The notes: generated by a model from the sequence alone, not told the origin. Shown: positions 17,189 through 28,428, counted from the stretch's first letter. The stretch is 64,000 bases of DNA from Curtobacterium sp. MCBA15_001 (GCF_001864835.1 NZ_MJGI01000025.1:435184-499183); one strand, 5' to 3'. Translations and numbers: made by a program.

Positions 17189-18924
17189 CAGCTGTCCTTC
17201 CCGTTCGGCGTCTCGCCGTTGCCGGCCTTGCGCTCGGCGATGGTCTGTCGACGCTGTGCCTCACCGGCACTGCGCTGGCGCTTGCCGTCCACCACGGGGG
17301 CGCGGAACTGCGCCCGTCCGCGGTAGACCGCGCCGAGGGCGGTCGGGTCGAGCCCGGAGAAGTGGTGCCCCTCGTTGAAGAAGCGACGGCGCGAGATGAG
17401 CTGCAGCATCGGGTGGGTGAAGAGGATCACGACCACGATGTCGATGAGCGTCGTGAGCAACAGCGTGAACGCGAAGCCCTTCACGTCGCTGACCGCGAGG
17501 ATGTACAGCACGATCGCCGCGAGGAAGTTGATCGAGTCGGACGCGATGATCGTGCGGAACGCGCGACGCCACCCGGACTCGACGGCACCCTCGAGGGCCC
17601 GCCCGTCGCGGAGTTCGTCGCGGATGCGTTCGAAGTACACGATGAACGAGTCCGCTGTGATGCCGATCGCGACGATCAACCCCGCCACACCGGCCAACGA
17701 CAGGCGGTAGTCGACGCGCCACGACATGATCGCGATCACCAGGTAGGTCAGCGCCGCGGCGACGCCGAGCGAGAGCACCGTGACGAAGGCCAGGGCGCGG
17801 TACTGGACGATCGAGTAGATGATCACCAGGATCAGGCCGATCAGACCAGCGACGAGACCGCCGACGAGCTGCGCGGTGCCGAGCGTGGCGGAGATGTTCT
17901 CGTTCGACTGCACCTTGAAGTTGATCGGCAGCGCGCCGTACTTCAGCTGGTCGGCCAGGGTCTTGGCGGACTCGGCGGTGAACGACCCGCTGATCTGGGC
18001 CTTGCCGTTCGTGATGGCACTGTTCGTCGTCGGCGCCGTGATCACGTTGCCGTCGAGCACGATCGCGAACTGGTTCTGCGGCTGCTGCAGCTTGACCAGA
18101 CGGTTCGTCACCGTGCTGAAGTCCTTGGTGCCCGCGCCGTTGAACGTCAGGTTGACGGCCCACTCGCCGGTCGTGGTGCCCTGCGACGAGGTCGCGAGGC
18201 CCGAGGTGGCGTTGCTGATGTCCGCGCCCGAGACCTCGACGGGACCGAGGATGAACTTCGAGGTGCCGTCCTGGTCACAGGTGACCAGGGGCTGGTCGTC
18301 GGGCGCGGCCGTGACGTCGTCCGGCGCCTTGCAGTTGTAGTTCGTGTACAGGTCCTGCAACCGGGGCGACGCCCAGTTGAGGTCGCTCGCGTTCGTCGGC
18401 TTCGCGGTCGGGGATGCCGGCAGCGACGCGGGAGGCGAGTACGGCGTCGGGGACGCGGTGGAGCCCGACTTCCCGCCGACGGCCGTGTCGGTGGCGGCTT
18501 CCGTGTAGAGCACGGGGCGGAACGTGAGCTTCGCCGCGGCTTCGATCCGGGAGATCGTCTGCTGGTCGGGCTTGCCCGGGATCGACACCACGATGTTGTT
18601 CGCACCCTGGGTGTTGATCTCGGACTCCGAGACGCCGGTGGCGTCGATGCGCTGACGGATGATGTCCACCGCCTGCTTGAGCTGCTCCGAGGTGACGGAG
18701 TCACCACTCGTGCTCTGCGCGGCGAGCGTCAGCTGCGTGCCGCCCTGCAGGTCCAGCGCCAGTTCGGGGACCCAGCTGGCCCCGGCGAACCACTTGCCCG
18801 TGGTGTCCTTGGTGGTGCTGGCGAGGATCGAGGCCGCCGTGTTCAGGCCGGCCAGGATCGCCATGATGATCACCAACCAGGTGAGCGAGCGCAGCGCTTT
18901 CTTGACGGGGGTCGGTCGTGCCAC
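17188..18924 (-). CDS. secD: Protein translocase subunit SecD
   Basis: This roughly 578-residue protein is the larger partner of SecF. The N-terminal helix is followed by the extracellular P1 domain with LDLQGGTQLTL, a variable Pro/Ser/Thr-rich insert (about PTPYSPPASLPASPTAKPT), and the six-helix C-terminal part with AGVAGLIVAIGITADSFIVY and the R-D loop region. I choose GTG 18924 (VARPTPVKK), as is usual for this lineage; another GTG at 18963 adds 13 basic residues. A 95-nt gap separates it from yajC, which is transcribed in the same direction. Confidence 0.94.
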   Translation of the reverse strand: MARPTPVKKALRSLTWLVIIMAILAGLNTAASILASTTKDTTGKWFAGASWVPELALDLQGGTQLTLAAQSTSGDSVTSEQLKQAVDIIRQRIDATGVSESEINTQGANNIVVSIPGKPDQQTISRIEAAAKLTFRPVLYTEAATDTAVGGKSGSTASPTPYSPPASLPASPTAKPTNASDLNWASPRLQDLYTNYNCKAPDDVTAAPDDQPLVTCDQDGTSKFILGPVEVSGADISNATSGLATSSQGTTTGEWAVNLTFNGAGTKDFSTVTNRLVKLQQPQNQFAIVLDGNVITAPTTNSAITNGKAQISGSFTAESAKTLADQLKYGALPINFKVQSNENISATLGTAQLVGGLVAGLIGLILVIIYSIVQYRALAFVTVLSLGVAAALTYLVIAIMSWRVDYRLSLAGVAGLIVAIGITADSFIVYFERIRDELRDGRALEGAVESGWRRAFRTIIASDSINFLAAIVLYILAVSDVKGFAFTLLLTTLIDIVVVILFTHPMLQLISRRRFFNEGHHFSGLDPTALGAVYRGRAQFRAPVVDGKRQRSAGEAQRRQTIAERKAGNGETPNGKDS

Positions 18925-19019
18925 CGGTCGTCTCGTCTTTCTGTCAGATCTGTCGGCGCGCACGCCGGCGGAAGCGGTGTCACCGCCGGGTCACGGTCGT
19001 GTCCCGGCGGCCCGGTGGA

Positions 19020-19430
19020 TCAGTCTTCGGTCGTGCGCTTCCCGCGGTCGACGTCGTCGGTCCGCTCGCCGTAGATCGGCTCACCGTTGAGTTCGGTGAC
19101 CGGGGCGTCCTTGTGCAGGTCGAGCGGCTTGGACTCGTCCTCGGGCGTCGCGGTGGTCTCGATGTCCGATGCGGTCTCGTCCACGACGCGCGAGAGCGTC
19201 TGACGGTGCACGGTGACGACGGTGCCGGGAGCGATCTCGACGTCGGCGGTGACCTTCTCGTCGTCGACCGACAGGAGCGTGCCGTACAGACCGAACGACA
19301 GCATGACGCGGGCACCCGGCACCATCTTGGTGGCGAGCTCGCCCTGCTGCTTCTTGCGCTTGCGGCTGTTGTAGAACATGAAGGCCGCGAACGCCACGAC
19401 GATGACGATGAGGATGACTTCTTGACCCAT
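19020..19430 (-). CDS. yajC: Preprotein translocase accessory subunit YajC
   Basis: This 136-residue protein has one N-terminal helix (about 3-20), a basic stop-transfer stretch (NSRKRKKQQ), and the conserved YajC core with PGARVMLSFGLYGTL. An acidic, poorly conserved tail follows, longer than in the E. coli protein. YajC associates with SecDF at the membrane. A TAGACT -10 box (19473-19478) is 43 nt upstream and GAGAAGG precedes the ATG, so this gene probably begins the yajC-secD-secF-rhodanese unit. Confidence 0.93.
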   Translation of the reverse strand: MGQEVILIVIVVAFAAFMFYNSRKRKKQQGELATKMVPGARVMLSFGLYGTLLSVDDEKVTADVEIAPGTVVTVHRQTLSRVVDETASDIETTATPEDESKPLDLHKDAPVTELNGEPIYGERTDDVDRGKRTTED

Positions 19431-19472
19431 GATTGCGATGCCTTCTCTGGTATTTCGGTTTCGGGCCGTAGC

Positions 19473-19478
19473 AGTCTA
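19473..19478 (-). promoter_or_regulatory. -10 box of the yajC-secDF operon
   Basis: TAGACT on the minus strand matches the actinobacterial TANNNT consensus. No clear -35 is seen at 17-18 nt. Confidence 0.45.
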
Positions 19479-19524
19479 GGGCACGTGGCTGGGGCAGACG
19501 CTGCAGCCGGGGCAGGTGGTCAGG

Positions 19525-20565
19525 TCAGTCCGGTGCTTCGTCGTCGAAGAGCCCGGGTTGCGGGCCCGATCCGGCGCCCGGCGTGAGGCCGAGGTGTCGC
19601 CAGGCAGCCGGTGTGGCGATGCGCCCGCGCGGCGTCCGGGTGACCAGGCCGATCCGGACCAGGAAGGGTTCGACCACGGACTCGATGGTCTCGGCTTCTT
19701 CGCCGACCGAGACCGCGAGCGTGTTCAGCCCGACCGGTCCCCCGTCGAAGCGGGTCAGCATCGTCTCGAGCACCGCGCGGTCCAGGCGGTCGAGGCCGTA
19801 CTCGTCCACGTCGTACAGCTCGAGCGCGCCCTGCACCGCGGCCATGCCGTCCCGCGTGCCGTGCACGAGCGCGTAGTCACGGACGCGCCGCAGCAGGCGG
19901 TTGGCGATGCGGGGCGTGCCGCGGGAGCGTCCGGCGATCTCGCGGAGGGCGAAGCGGTCGAAGTCGAGGTCGAGCAGGTGCGCCGCGCGGATGAGGACCT
20001 GTTCGAGCTCGTCGCGCTCGTAGAACTCGAGGTGGGCCGTGAACCCGAAGCGGTCGCGCAGCGGGTTGGGCAGCAGCCCGGCGCGGGTCGTCGCGCCGAC
20101 GAGCGTGAACGGCGCCAGGTCGAGTGGGATGCTCGTCGCGCCGGCGCCCTTGCCGACCATGACGTCGATGCGGAAGTCCTCCATCGCCAGGTAGAGCATC
20201 TCTTCGGCCGAGCGCGCCATGCGGTGGATCTCGTCGATGAACAGGACCTCGCCCGGCATGAGCGACGACAGCACGGCGGCGAGGTCACCCGCGTGCTGGA
20301 TCGCCGGTCCGCTCGACATGCGCAGCGGTCGGCTCGACTCGTGCGCGACGATCATCGCCAGCGTGGTCTTGCCGAGCCCGGGCGGTCCGGCCATCAGGAT
20401 GTGGTCGGGCGTCCGGTCCTGCATCGCCGCCGCCTTGAGCAGCAGGTCGAGCTGGCCACGGACCTTGCGCTGCCCGACGAACTCGGCCAGGGACTTCGGA
20501 CGGAGGGCGCCCTCGAACGCGAGTTCCTCGGACGACTGCGCGTCGGCAGCGGTGATGCCGCTCAC
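19525..20565 (-). CDS. ruvB: Holliday junction branch-migration ATPase RuvB
   Basis: This 346-residue AAA+ motor forms hexamers that pull DNA through the RuvA-bound Holliday junction. Walker A is GPPGLGKT, Walker B is LFIDEIHR, sensor 1 is VGATTRAG, and the arginine-finger region is in the [12 protein letters not shown] stretch; the winged-helix DNA-binding domain closes the protein. It starts within the last codons of ruvA (4-nt overlap), giving the order ruvC-ruvA-ruvB on the minus strand. Confidence 0.98.
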   Translation of the reverse strand: MSGITAADAQSSEELAFEGALRPKSLAEFVGQRKVRGQLDLLLKAAAMQDRTPDHILMAGPPGLGKTTLAMIVAHESSRPLRMSSGPAIQHAGDLAAVLSSLMPGEVLFIDEIHRMARSAEEMLYLAMEDFRIDVMVGKGAGATSIPLDLAPFTLVGATTRAGLLPNPLRDRFGFTAHLEFYERDELEQVLIRAAHLLDLDFDRFALREIAGRSRGTPRIANRLLRRVRDYALVHGTRDGMAAVQGALELYDVDEYGLDRLDRAVLETMLTRFDGGPVGLNTLAVSVGEEAETIESVVEPFLVRIGLVTRTPRGRIATPAAWRHLGLTPGAGSGPQPGLFDDEAPD

Positions 20566-21182
20566 CGGCCGGCTCCGGTCGGACGCAGCGCGCCGAGCGC
20601 GGCACGGAGCAACGCCTGCGTCCCCATGGCCGCGACACCGGGCTCGTTCGCGATGGTGTCGTCGACGGCACTGCGAGCCGCTTCCTCACGCCAGCCGAGG
20701 CCGATGAGCGCGGTGACCACGTCTTCGGAGGCCGGGTGCGCGGTGGTGGCGCGGGCGCCCGGGACCGTGGTCGGCGTCTCGAACGCGGCGAGCTTGCCGG
20801 ACAGCGCGACGATGATGAGCTTGGCGGTCTTCGGCCCGATGCCGGACACCTTGCGGAAGGCGGCGTCGTCGTCGTGCGCGACGGCGTTCGCGATCTGCGC
20901 GGGGTCCATCGCGCCGAGCACCCCGAGCGCGGACTTCGGGCCGACGCCGGAGACGCTGCGCAGCAGGTCGAACACGCGCAGCGCGTCGGTGGACTCGAAG
21001 CCGAAGAGCAGGTGCTCGTCTTCGCGCACGATCATCGCCGTGCGGACGAACACCTCGGTTCCGTGGCGCATGGTCAGGGCGTGCGCGGGTGTGACCGTCA
21101 CCAGGTAGCCGACGCCACCGACCTCGATCACGACGGACGAGCCCGCGATGTCGATGCAGGTGCCCCGGAGACTCGCGATCAT
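20562..21182 (-). CDS. ruvA: Holliday junction binding protein RuvA
   Basis: This 206-residue protein tetramerises on Holliday junctions and loads RuvB. The OB-fold domain I (MIASLRGTC...) is followed by the tandem helix-hairpin-helix region ([11 protein letters not shown] and [12 protein letters not shown]) and a domain III that contacts RuvB ([12 protein letters not shown]). The linker before domain III is short. It overlaps ruvC by 4 nt and ruvB by 4 nt, so the three genes are translated together. Confidence 0.97.
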   Translation of the reverse strand: MIASLRGTCIDIAGSSVVIEVGGVGYLVTVTPAHALTMRHGTEVFVRTAMIVREDEHLLFGFESTDALRVFDLLRSVSGVGPKSALGVLGAMDPAQIANAVAHDDDAAFRKVSGIGPKTAKLIIVALSGKLAAFETPTTVPGARATTAHPASEDVVTALIGLGWREEAARSAVDDTIANEPGVAAMGTQALLRAALGALRPTGAGR

Positions 21183-21847
21183 GCTCCGAGCCTACGGGCA
21201 CCCGCCGACGGGCCGGACGCGCCGCGCTGGGCTCGGGGGGCGTGTGCTGCGGCCGCGGCCGCGCGTGCCAGCGGCGACGCTGCGCTGCGTCCACCGGTGC
21301 CGGCCTGCGCGTCCCGCCACGCGCGTTGCGCCGGCGTCAGCACCGCGGAGCTCACGCCGACCGCGTCGGGTGCACCGAGCCTCCAGGCGTGGCACACGGC
21401 CAGCGCGAGGGCGTCGGCGGCGTCGGCCGGCTTCGGGGCCTCGGCCAGGCCGAGCACCCGAGCGATCATCGCCTGGACCTGCTTCTTGTCCGCGTTGCCG
21501 TACCCGGTCACCGCGGCCTTGACCTCGGACGGGGTGTGCAGCCCGACCGGGATCCCGCGCGACGCTGCTGCGTGCAACGCGAGTCCCGCTGCCTGCGCGG
21601 TGCCCATCACGGTGCGGACGTTCGCCTGCGCGAAGACCCGCTCGACCGCGACGGCGTCCGGCCGGTGTTCCTCGATCTGCTCGCCGATGCCGCTGGCGAT
21701 GAGGACCAGACGCTGTTCGAGCGGCATCTCCGCCGGGGTCCGGACGACCGTGACGTGCACCAGCCGGGCGCGGCGGTCCGGCGTGACCTCGACCACGCCG
21801 ACACCGCACCGGGTCAGCCCGGGGTCGACCCCGAGCACACGGAGCAC
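21179..21847 (-). CDS. ruvC: Crossover junction endodeoxyribonuclease RuvC
   Basis: This 222-residue RNase H-fold nuclease resolves Holliday junctions. The first catalytic Asp is in [11 protein letters not shown], the glutamate in AVERVFAQ, and the last acidic pair in [12 protein letters not shown]. The core ends by about residue 180; the remaining Ala/Arg-rich tail of about 40 residues is an unconserved extension. The start is GTG 21847, only 4 nt after the yebC stop, so yebC and ruvCAB are one transcription unit. Confidence 0.96.
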   Translation of the reverse strand: MLRVLGVDPGLTRCGVGVVEVTPDRRARLVHVTVVRTPAEMPLEQRLVLIASGIGEQIEEHRPDAVAVERVFAQANVRTVMGTAQAAGLALHAAASRGIPVGLHTPSEVKAAVTGYGNADKKQVQAMIARVLGLAEAPKPADAADALALAVCHAWRLGAPDAVGVSSAVLTPAQRAWRDAQAGTGGRSAASPLARAAAAAAHAPRAQRGASGPSAGARRLGA

Positions 21848-21851
21848 CTGC

Positions 21852-22616
21852 CTAGTCCTCGTCCTCGTCGAGCTCGGCCTGGACGTCGGCGGGGATGTCG
21901 AAGTTCGCGTAGATGTTCTGCACGTCGTCCGAGTCTTCGAGCGCGTCGATCAGCTTGAACACCTTGCGCGCGGTCTCGGCGTCGACCGGGACCTTGAGGC
22001 CGGGCACGAACTCGGCGTCCGCGGAGTCGTAGTCGATGCCGGCTTCCTGCAGGGCGACACGCGCTGCGACCAGGTCGGACGCGTCGGTGATGATCTCGAA
22101 GCCGCCGCCCTGGTCGATGACGTCTTCGACACCGGCGTCGAGGACCGCGGTCATGACGTCGTCCTCGGACAGGCCGTCGACCTTGGTCACCGAGATGACG
22201 CCCTTGCGCGCGAAGTTGTAGGCGACGCTGCCCGGGTCGGCCATCGTGCCGCCGTTCCGCGACATCAGGGTGCGGACCTCGGCAGCAGCGCGGTTCTTGT
22301 TGTCGGTGAGGCACTCGATGAGCATCGCCACGCCGTTGGCCGCGTAGCCCTCGTACATGATCGTCGTGTACTCGATCGACTCACCGGTCAGGCCGGCACC
22401 GCGCTTGACGGCACGGTCGATGTTGTCGTTCGGCACCGAGGTCTTCTTGGCCTTCTGGATGGCGTCGACCAGGGTCGGGTTGCCCGACAGGTCGGCGCCG
22501 CCCATCTTGGCGGCGACCTCGATGTTCTTGATGAGCTTGGCGAACGACTTGGCACGGCGGCCGTCGATGACGGCCTTCTTGTGCTTGGTCGTCGCCCACT
22601 TGGAATGCCCGGACAC
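21852..22616 (-). CDS. yebC: YebC/PmpR-family protein (TACO1-type)
   Basis: This 254-residue protein has the three-domain YebC fold beginning with the hallmark [12 protein letters not shown] and the later [14 protein letters not shown] motif. Family members bind DNA as regulators, and some help translation of proline-rich stretches; which applies here is unknown. The start is GTG 22616 with AAGGAG 5 nt upstream, and a TAAACT -10 box lies at 22650-22655. It leads the yebC-ruvC-ruvA-ruvB unit and is followed by it almost without a gap. The very acidic C-terminus (DEDED) is normal. Confidence 0.95.
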   Translation of the reverse strand: MSGHSKWATTKHKKAVIDGRRAKSFAKLIKNIEVAAKMGGADLSGNPTLVDAIQKAKKTSVPNDNIDRAVKRGAGLTGESIEYTTIMYEGYAANGVAMLIECLTDNKNRAAAEVRTLMSRNGGTMADPGSVAYNFARKGVISVTKVDGLSEDDVMTAVLDAGVEDVIDQGGGFEIITDASDLVAARVALQEAGIDYDSADAEFVPGLKVPVDAETARKVFKLIDALEDSDDVQNIYANFDIPADVQAELDEDED

Positions 22617-22649
22617 GGTTCTCCTTGCGTCTTGCGGAAAGTCGGCCTC

Positions 22650-22655
22650 AGTTTA
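22650..22655 (-). promoter_or_regulatory. -10 box of yebC-ruvCAB
   Basis: TAAACT on the minus strand, 34 nt before the GTG start of yebC, matches the TANNNT consensus well. Confidence 0.5.
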
Positions 22656-22698
22656 CCGACCGGATGGCTCGGTGCGCGCTCGGCACGCAGGGCCTGTG

Positions 22699-22716
22699 GA
22701 CGGACGGTGGTCCGTC
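22699..22716 (-). terminator. Small hairpin overlapping the pdxT stop
   Basis: GACGGAC and GTCCGTC pair around GGTG. It overlaps the pdxT stop codon and could mark the end of pdxST; no T-run follows. Confidence 0.35.
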
Positions 22717-23326
22717 AGGCGCTGTGGACGAGTTCGAGGAACCGGCGGTGGAAGCGGTCCTCGCCCGCGACCTCGGGGTGGAAGGCGCTGGCGATGACGT
22801 TCCCCTGCTGCACCGCGACCACCTGCCCGTCACCCAGAGCGCCGAGCACGTGCACACCGGGACCGTGCTGCTCGACCACGGGGGCCCGGATGAACACGGC
22901 GTGCACCGGGGCCTCGCCCAGGTCGGGCATCGGGATGTCCACCTCGAACGAGTCGTTCTGGTTGCCGAAGGCGTTCCGGCGGACCGTGGTGTCGAGGATC
23001 CCCAGCGTCTGCTGTCCGGCGATGGCGCTGGTGAGGCGTTGGCTCAGCATGATCATCCCGGCGCAGGTGCCGTACGTGGGCAGTCCCCCGCGGATCGCCT
23101 CGGCCAGTGGCTCGGCGACACCGAACGCCCGCGACAGCTTGTCCATCACGCTGGACTCACCGCCCGGGACGACGACGCCGTGCAGCGCGTCGATCTCCTC
23201 CGGACGGCGGAGCGGCACGACGTCGGCCCCGAGCGCCGTCAGCGAAGCGATGTGTTCCCGGAAGTCCCCCTGCAGCGCGAGCACCCCGATGCGGGGTACC
23301 GCGCCGCCGGTCGGACTACCAGCCAC
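22715..23326 (-). CDS. pdxT: PLP synthase glutaminase subunit PdxT
   Basis: This 203-residue class I glutaminase frees ammonia from glutamine and passes it to PdxS. The nucleophile cysteine is in [10 protein letters not shown], the PGGESS loop is the oxyanion/regulatory motif, and the His-Glu pair is in [10 protein letters not shown] near the C-terminus. I start at GTG 23326, which overlaps the pdxS 3' end by 11 nt and gives the standard family length; an upstream open stretch lies inside pdxS. The overlap fits the 12:12 complex the two proteins form. Confidence 0.95.
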   Translation of the reverse strand: MAGSPTGGAVPRIGVLALQGDFREHIASLTALGADVVPLRRPEEIDALHGVVVPGGESSVMDKLSRAFGVAEPLAEAIRGGLPTYGTCAGMIMLSQRLTSAIAGQQTLGILDTTVRRNAFGNQNDSFEVDIPMPDLGEAPVHAVFIRAPVVEQHGPGVHVLGALGDGQVVAVQQGNVIASAFHPEVAGEDRFHRRFLELVHSA

Positions 23327-24242
23327 GCTCGGCGAGGCGGTGCGGTGCGGGGACGTCGGCGACGTTGATGCCGACCATGGCCTCGCCGAGTCCGCGGGAG
23401 ACCTCGGCGATGACCTTGGGGTCGTCGTGGAAGGTCGTGGCCTTGACGATCGCAGCGGCACGCTTGGCGGGGTCGCCCGACTTGAAGATGCCGGAGCCGA
23501 CGAAGACACCGTCGGCGCCGAGCTGCATCATCATCGCGGCGTCGGCAGGGGTGGCCACGCCGCCCGCGGTGAAGAGCACGACGGGGAGCTTGCCGGTCGC
23601 GGCGACTTCCTTGACCACGTCGTACGGCGCCTGCAGTTCCTTGGCGGCGACGTAGAGCTCGTCTTCCTTCAGGTGGCGCAGCGCCGCGATCTCCTTCGAG
23701 ATGGTGCGGATGTGCTTGGTCGCCTCGGACACGTCACCGGTGCCGGCTTCGCCCTTGGAGCGGATCATCGCCGCGCCCTCGGTGATGCGGCGGAGGGCTT
23801 CGCCGAGGTTGGTCGCACCACACACGAACGGCGTGGTGAAGTTCCACTTGTCGATGTGGTTGACGTAGTCGGCGGGCGAGAGGACTTCTGACTCGTCGAT
23901 GTAGTCGACGCCGAGCTCCTGCAGGACCTGGGCCTCGACGAAGTGGCCGATGCGGGCCTTCGCCATGACGGGGATCGACACGCTCGCGATGATCTCCTCG
24001 ATCATCGAGGGGTCGGACATGCGGGCGACGCCGCCCTGGGCGCGGATGTCGGCGGGGACGCGCTCGAGGGCCATGACCGCGGTCGCGCCGGCTTCCTCCG
24101 CGATGCGGGCCTGCTCGGCGTCGACGACGTCCATGATCACGCCGCCCTTGAGCATCTCCGCCAGGCCGCGCTTGACCCGGGAGGAACCGGTGATCGAGGT
24201 GCCGTGGGTGCTGGGGTCGGGGGTGCTGGTGCTGTCGCTCAT
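23316..24242 (-). CDS. pdxS: Pyridoxal 5'-phosphate synthase subunit PdxS
   Basis: This 308-residue (beta/alpha)8 enzyme builds PLP from ribose 5-phosphate, glyceraldehyde 3-phosphate and ammonia (DXP-independent route). Conserved blocks are [24 protein letters not shown], the lysine loop [13 protein letters not shown], and [13 protein letters not shown] non-conserved Ser/Thr-rich head of about 25 residues comes first. I start at ATG 24242 since the in-frame ATG at 24254 overlaps a TAGGAT promoter box. With pdxT it supplies vitamin B6. Confidence 0.97.
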   Translation of the reverse strand: MSDSTSTPDPSTHGTSITGSSRVKRGLAEMLKGGVIMDVVDAEQARIAEEAGATAVMALERVPADIRAQGGVARMSDPSMIEEIIASVSIPVMAKARIGHFVEAQVLQELGVDYIDESEVLSPADYVNHIDKWNFTTPFVCGATNLGEALRRITEGAAMIRSKGEAGTGDVSEATKHIRTISKEIAALRHLKEDELYVAAKELQAPYDVVKEVAATGKLPVVLFTAGGVATPADAAMMMQLGADGVFVGSGIFKSGDPAKRAAAIVKATTFHDDPKVIAEVSRGLGEAMVGINVADVPAPHRLAERGW

Positions 24243-24252
24243 GATGCCGTCC

Positions 24253-24258
24253 ATCCTA
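24253..24258 (-). promoter_or_regulatory. -10 box of pdxST
   Basis: TAGGAT on the minus strand lies 11 nt before the chosen pdxS ATG, leaving a very short leader. Confidence 0.4.
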
Positions 24259-24286
24259 GTGCTCGGCTGCGACAGGCGCCGCGGCG

Positions 24287-24933
24287 TCAGGCGCCGGTCG
24301 GCCAGCCCTCGGCGACGAGTCGGCGCGTGTCACCGAGCAGCTGCGACATCGACTTGGTGCGCGCGATGACCGGGAAGAAGTTCGAGTCCGACTCCCAGCG
24401 CGGCACGACGTGCTGGTGCAGGTGGCCGGCCACGCCGGCGCCGGCGACCTCGCCCTGGTTCATGCCGATGTTGAAGCCGTCGCAGTGCGCGACCTGCCGC
24501 AGCACCCGCATCGCGGTCTGGGTCAGCTCCCCCATCTCGCGGAGCTCGTCCGGCGTGGCCTCGTCGTAGAGCGGGACGTGCCGGTACGGGCAGACGAGCA
24601 GGTGGCCGTTGTTGTACGGGAACAGGTTGAGCAGGACGTAGGCGTGGTCCCCGCGGACCACGATGAGGGCGTCCTCGTCGGACTTGTGCGGCGCCTCGCA
24701 GAACGGGCAGTCGTCCTTGTGGCCGCGCCCCTCCCCCTGTCGCCCGGCGTCGATGTAGGCCATCCGGTGCGGGTTCCAGAGGCGCTGGAAGGCGTCCGGC
24801 ACCGCCGCGCCGGTGGCGGCGTCGCGGATCACCAGCGGGTCCGGACGGGAGGCCGTGGTCGCCGGGTCGAGACCGGCCACGTCGTCGACGTGGCCGGTCT
24901 CCGGAACCTGCTCCGGCCCTCCTGGACGAGTCA

Positions 24934-24934
<1 letters not shown>
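24287..24934 (-). CDS. HIT-family protein, Ap4A phosphorylase-like
   Basis: This 215-residue protein has the histidine-triad active site [10 protein letters not shown] at 171-180 and a CPFC pair (76-79) with a histidine that can bind zinc. Its place directly after thrS matches the mycobacterial HIT protein shown to be a diadenosine tetraphosphate phosphorylase, so a role in removing Ap4A made by aminoacyl-tRNA synthetases is likely. The ATG overlaps the thrS stop by one base. The first 45 residues are a variable extension built on an embedded DNA palindrome (residues 12-22) and an ASRP motif (28-31). Confidence 0.9.
24869..24901. repeat. 15-bp-arm palindrome inside the HIT coding region
   Basis: The arms at 24869-24883 and 24887-24901 are exact reverse complements around GTC. 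They lie in the poorly conserved N-terminal extension of the HIT gene, 16 bp from a GGACGGGAGGC motif. Confidence 0.75.
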
Positions 24935-26955
<2,021 letters not shown>

Positions 26956-26989
26956 GATGATGGGACTCCTCGATCGAATGGGTGCGTCA

Positions 26990-26995
26990 AGACTA
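26990..26995 (-). promoter_or_regulatory. -10 box of thrS
   Basis: TAGTCT on the minus strand, 34 nt before the GTG start, matches TANNNT. Confidence 0.4.
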
Positions 26996-27020
26996 GTGCG
27001 GCTCGGGCAGCGCAGGTCGC

Positions 27021-27070
27021 GGTCGACCGCGGTCGACCGCGGTCTGCTGCGGTCGCTTGCGGTCGGCTCA
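27021..27070. repeat. Decamer tandem repeat at the apt 3' end
   Basis: Five consecutive 10-nt units begin with GGTC and end mostly in GC. The last unit contains the apt stop codon (27068-27070). Confidence 0.7.
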
Positions 27071-27610
27071 GGCCGGAACGCGGCCGAGCGTCGTGACGGG
27101 CAGGCGCGGCTCGAGGCGCTCCCGACCGGCGAGTCCGTCGAGCTCGAGCAGGGAGGCGAACCCGATCGCCTGGTACCCGGCGCGCTCGAGCAGCGTCACC
27201 GTCGCGGCAGCGGTCCCACCCGTGGCGAGGACGTCGTCGACGACGAGCACCCGGGTGCCCGCGGGCAGCTGCCCCGGGCGGAGCTCCAGCTCGGCCTCGC
27301 CGTACTCGAGCGCGTACTGCTCGCTGAGCACCTCGCCCGGGAGCTTGCCGGCCTTGCGCACGGTGAGCACGCCGACCTGGTGCTGGGCCGCGATGCCCCC
27401 GGCCAGGGCGAAGCCGCGCGCCTCGATGCCGGCGACGGCCTGGAACCCACCGCCGACGGCGAACGGGGCAGCGAGGGCCTCGCACACTCGGCCGAAGGCG
27501 ACGGGGTCGGAGAAGACCGGCGTCACGTCGCGGAACAGGATGCCGGGCTTGGGGAAGTCCGGCACGATCGCGGTGAGGCGTTCGACGAGGGCAGCAGCGG
27601 TTTCGGTCAC
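27068..27610 (-). CDS. apt: Adenine phosphoribosyltransferase
   Basis: This 180-residue enzyme salvages adenine to AMP using PRPP. The PRPP-binding motif is [14 protein letters not shown], and the family signatures [13 protein letters not shown] and [12 protein letters not shown] come earlier. The start is GTG 27610; a TACCGT box ends 6 nt upstream, so the mRNA is probably leaderless. The frame stays open upstream to 28102 but crosses an intergenic hairpin. In mycobacteria apt lies between secF and rel; here it is upstream of thrS. Confidence 0.96.
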   Translation of the reverse strand: MTETAAALVERLTAIVPDFPKPGILFRDVTPVFSDPVAFGRVCEALAAPFAVGGGFQAVAGIEARGFALAGGIAAQHQVGVLTVRKAGKLPGEVLSEQYALEYGEAELELRPGQLPAGTRVLVVDDVLATGGTAAATVTLLERAGYQAIGFASLLELDGLAGRERLEPRLPVTTLGRVPA

Positions 27611-27616
27611 CGCACA

Positions 27617-27622
27617 ACGGTA
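27617..27622 (-). promoter_or_regulatory. -10 box of apt
   Basis: TACCGT on the minus strand ends 6 nt before the GTG start, the same box and spacing as at the SDR and GT9 starts. Confidence 0.5.
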
Positions 27623-27647
27623 GTCGACCGCGCGGACGCCGCCGCGC

Positions 27648-27709
27648 GGTGCGAGGTTGCGGACACCGTGCGAGGTTGCAACGTCGCACGGTGTCCAGAA
27701 CCTCGCACC
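27648..27709. repeat. 62-nt long hairpin upstream of apt
   Basis: The arms at 27648-27673 and 27684-27709 match except for a 2-nt internal bulge, around a loop that is itself palindromic (GTTGCAAC). It lies between the 3' end of a small membrane-protein gene (27751) and the apt promoter, so it may terminate the former. Confidence 0.75.
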
Positions 27710-27750
27710 ATGGGCTCGGCGCGGGCACGCCGCACGCGGCACGGCCCGGG

Positions 27751-27978
27751 TCAGCGCCAGGCGCGCATGAGCGCGAGCGCCGCGGCCTCGCGCTGCTCCC
27801 GCTCGCGCTCGAGCTGCACCCGCAGCGCGGGATCGACCCGCGGTCGCGGGGTGCGCCGGGTGCGGCGGCTCCAGAGGATGAGCCAGAGCCCGAGGCGCAG
27901 TGCGACCCGGTCGGTCAGGGACACCCGGCGACGTGCAGCGCGGGTGTCGGGTGGACGGAGATGGACGTGGTTCGACAC
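27751..27978 (-). CDS. Small hypothetical membrane protein
   Basis: I do not recognise this 75-residue protein. It has a basic, arginine-rich start (RPPDTRAARRR), one hydrophobic segment of about 12-14 residues (RVALRLGLWLILWS), then an Arg/Pro stretch and a charged helix-forming C-terminus rich in Glu and Arg (LEREREQREAAALALM). A short membrane or peripheral protein is likely. I start at GTG 27978 because AAAGG lies at good spacing; a short hairpin and two hairpin-bearing direct repeats precede it. The open frame continues upstream without a better start. Confidence 0.6.
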   Translation of the reverse strand: MSNHVHLRPPDTRAARRRVSLTDRVALRLGLWLILWSRRTRRTPRPRVDPALRVQLEREREQREAAALALMRAWR

Positions 27979-28356
27979 GATCGTGCCTTTCCCGCGTGCC
28001 TCGAGGGCACGACGAACGACCCGCGGACGCGGGCAGGATGAATGACCCGAGGAAACGGGCAGGAATGTCGGCAGCGTGCGCGATGAATGCGCACGACTGC
28101 ATTTCCGCGCGACCGAGGCTGTGGATGCTCGGGCGCGGTCGTGGAGGCGTCGCGGGGACGTCGCTCGCTCAGGTCGATCGGCGCGACACCGCTGGCACGG
28201 GCACGACACGGATCAGCGGTGCTGGTCAGTGGCGTGCCCGGCGCAGTGGAGCGGCGTCAGGATGTCGGTGCGCGGCGCCGAGTCAGCGGCGCGTGCGCAG
28301 CGACTGCGTGCACGGAGTGCGCACGCGATCGAGGCTGGAGCGGGACGGTCCCCGCG
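27979..28356. other. 378-nt gene-free, hairpin-rich spacer
   Basis: I see no convincing protein gene here. On the minus strand it is the leader of the 75-residue membrane-protein gene. It contains a GTGCC/GGCAC hairpin (27996-28010), the direct repeat at 28014-28066, and a GTGCGC/GCGCAC hairpin (28077-28095). It could hold a structured 5' UTR or small RNA. Confidence 0.5.
28014..28066. repeat. 26/27-bp tandem repeat, each copy a hairpin
   Basis: Copies at 28014-28039 and 28040-28066 share the pattern GAAYGACCCG-N-CGGGCAGGA; in each, CCCG and CGGG pair. They differ mainly in the loop, which suggests that the stems are conserved. Confidence 0.6.
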
Positions 28357-28428
28357 TCAGTGGCGACCGAACGGGGAACCGCCGATCCCACGGATTCCAC
28401 GGAACGGGTTCATCGCGGTGATCATCAT
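28357..28428 (-). CDS. Possible 23-residue small protein
   Basis: This very short frame starts MMITAMNPF and ends GGSPFGRH. It is supported by AAAGGGGG placed 8-9 nt before the first ATG and by a good promoter (TTGCGC-N18-TAGTGT) 44-73 nt upstream. The peptide is glycine- and arginine-rich with a hydrophobic head. It could be a small protein or a regulatory leader peptide; no family is known to me. Confidence 0.4.
   Translation of the reverse strand: MMITAMNPFRGIRGIGGSPFGRH

Noticed and set aside
20736-23891. A 1051-codon open frame on the plus strand
   Set aside because: It is antisense to ruvA, ruvC, yebC, pdxT and pdxS, which are all clearly recognisable.
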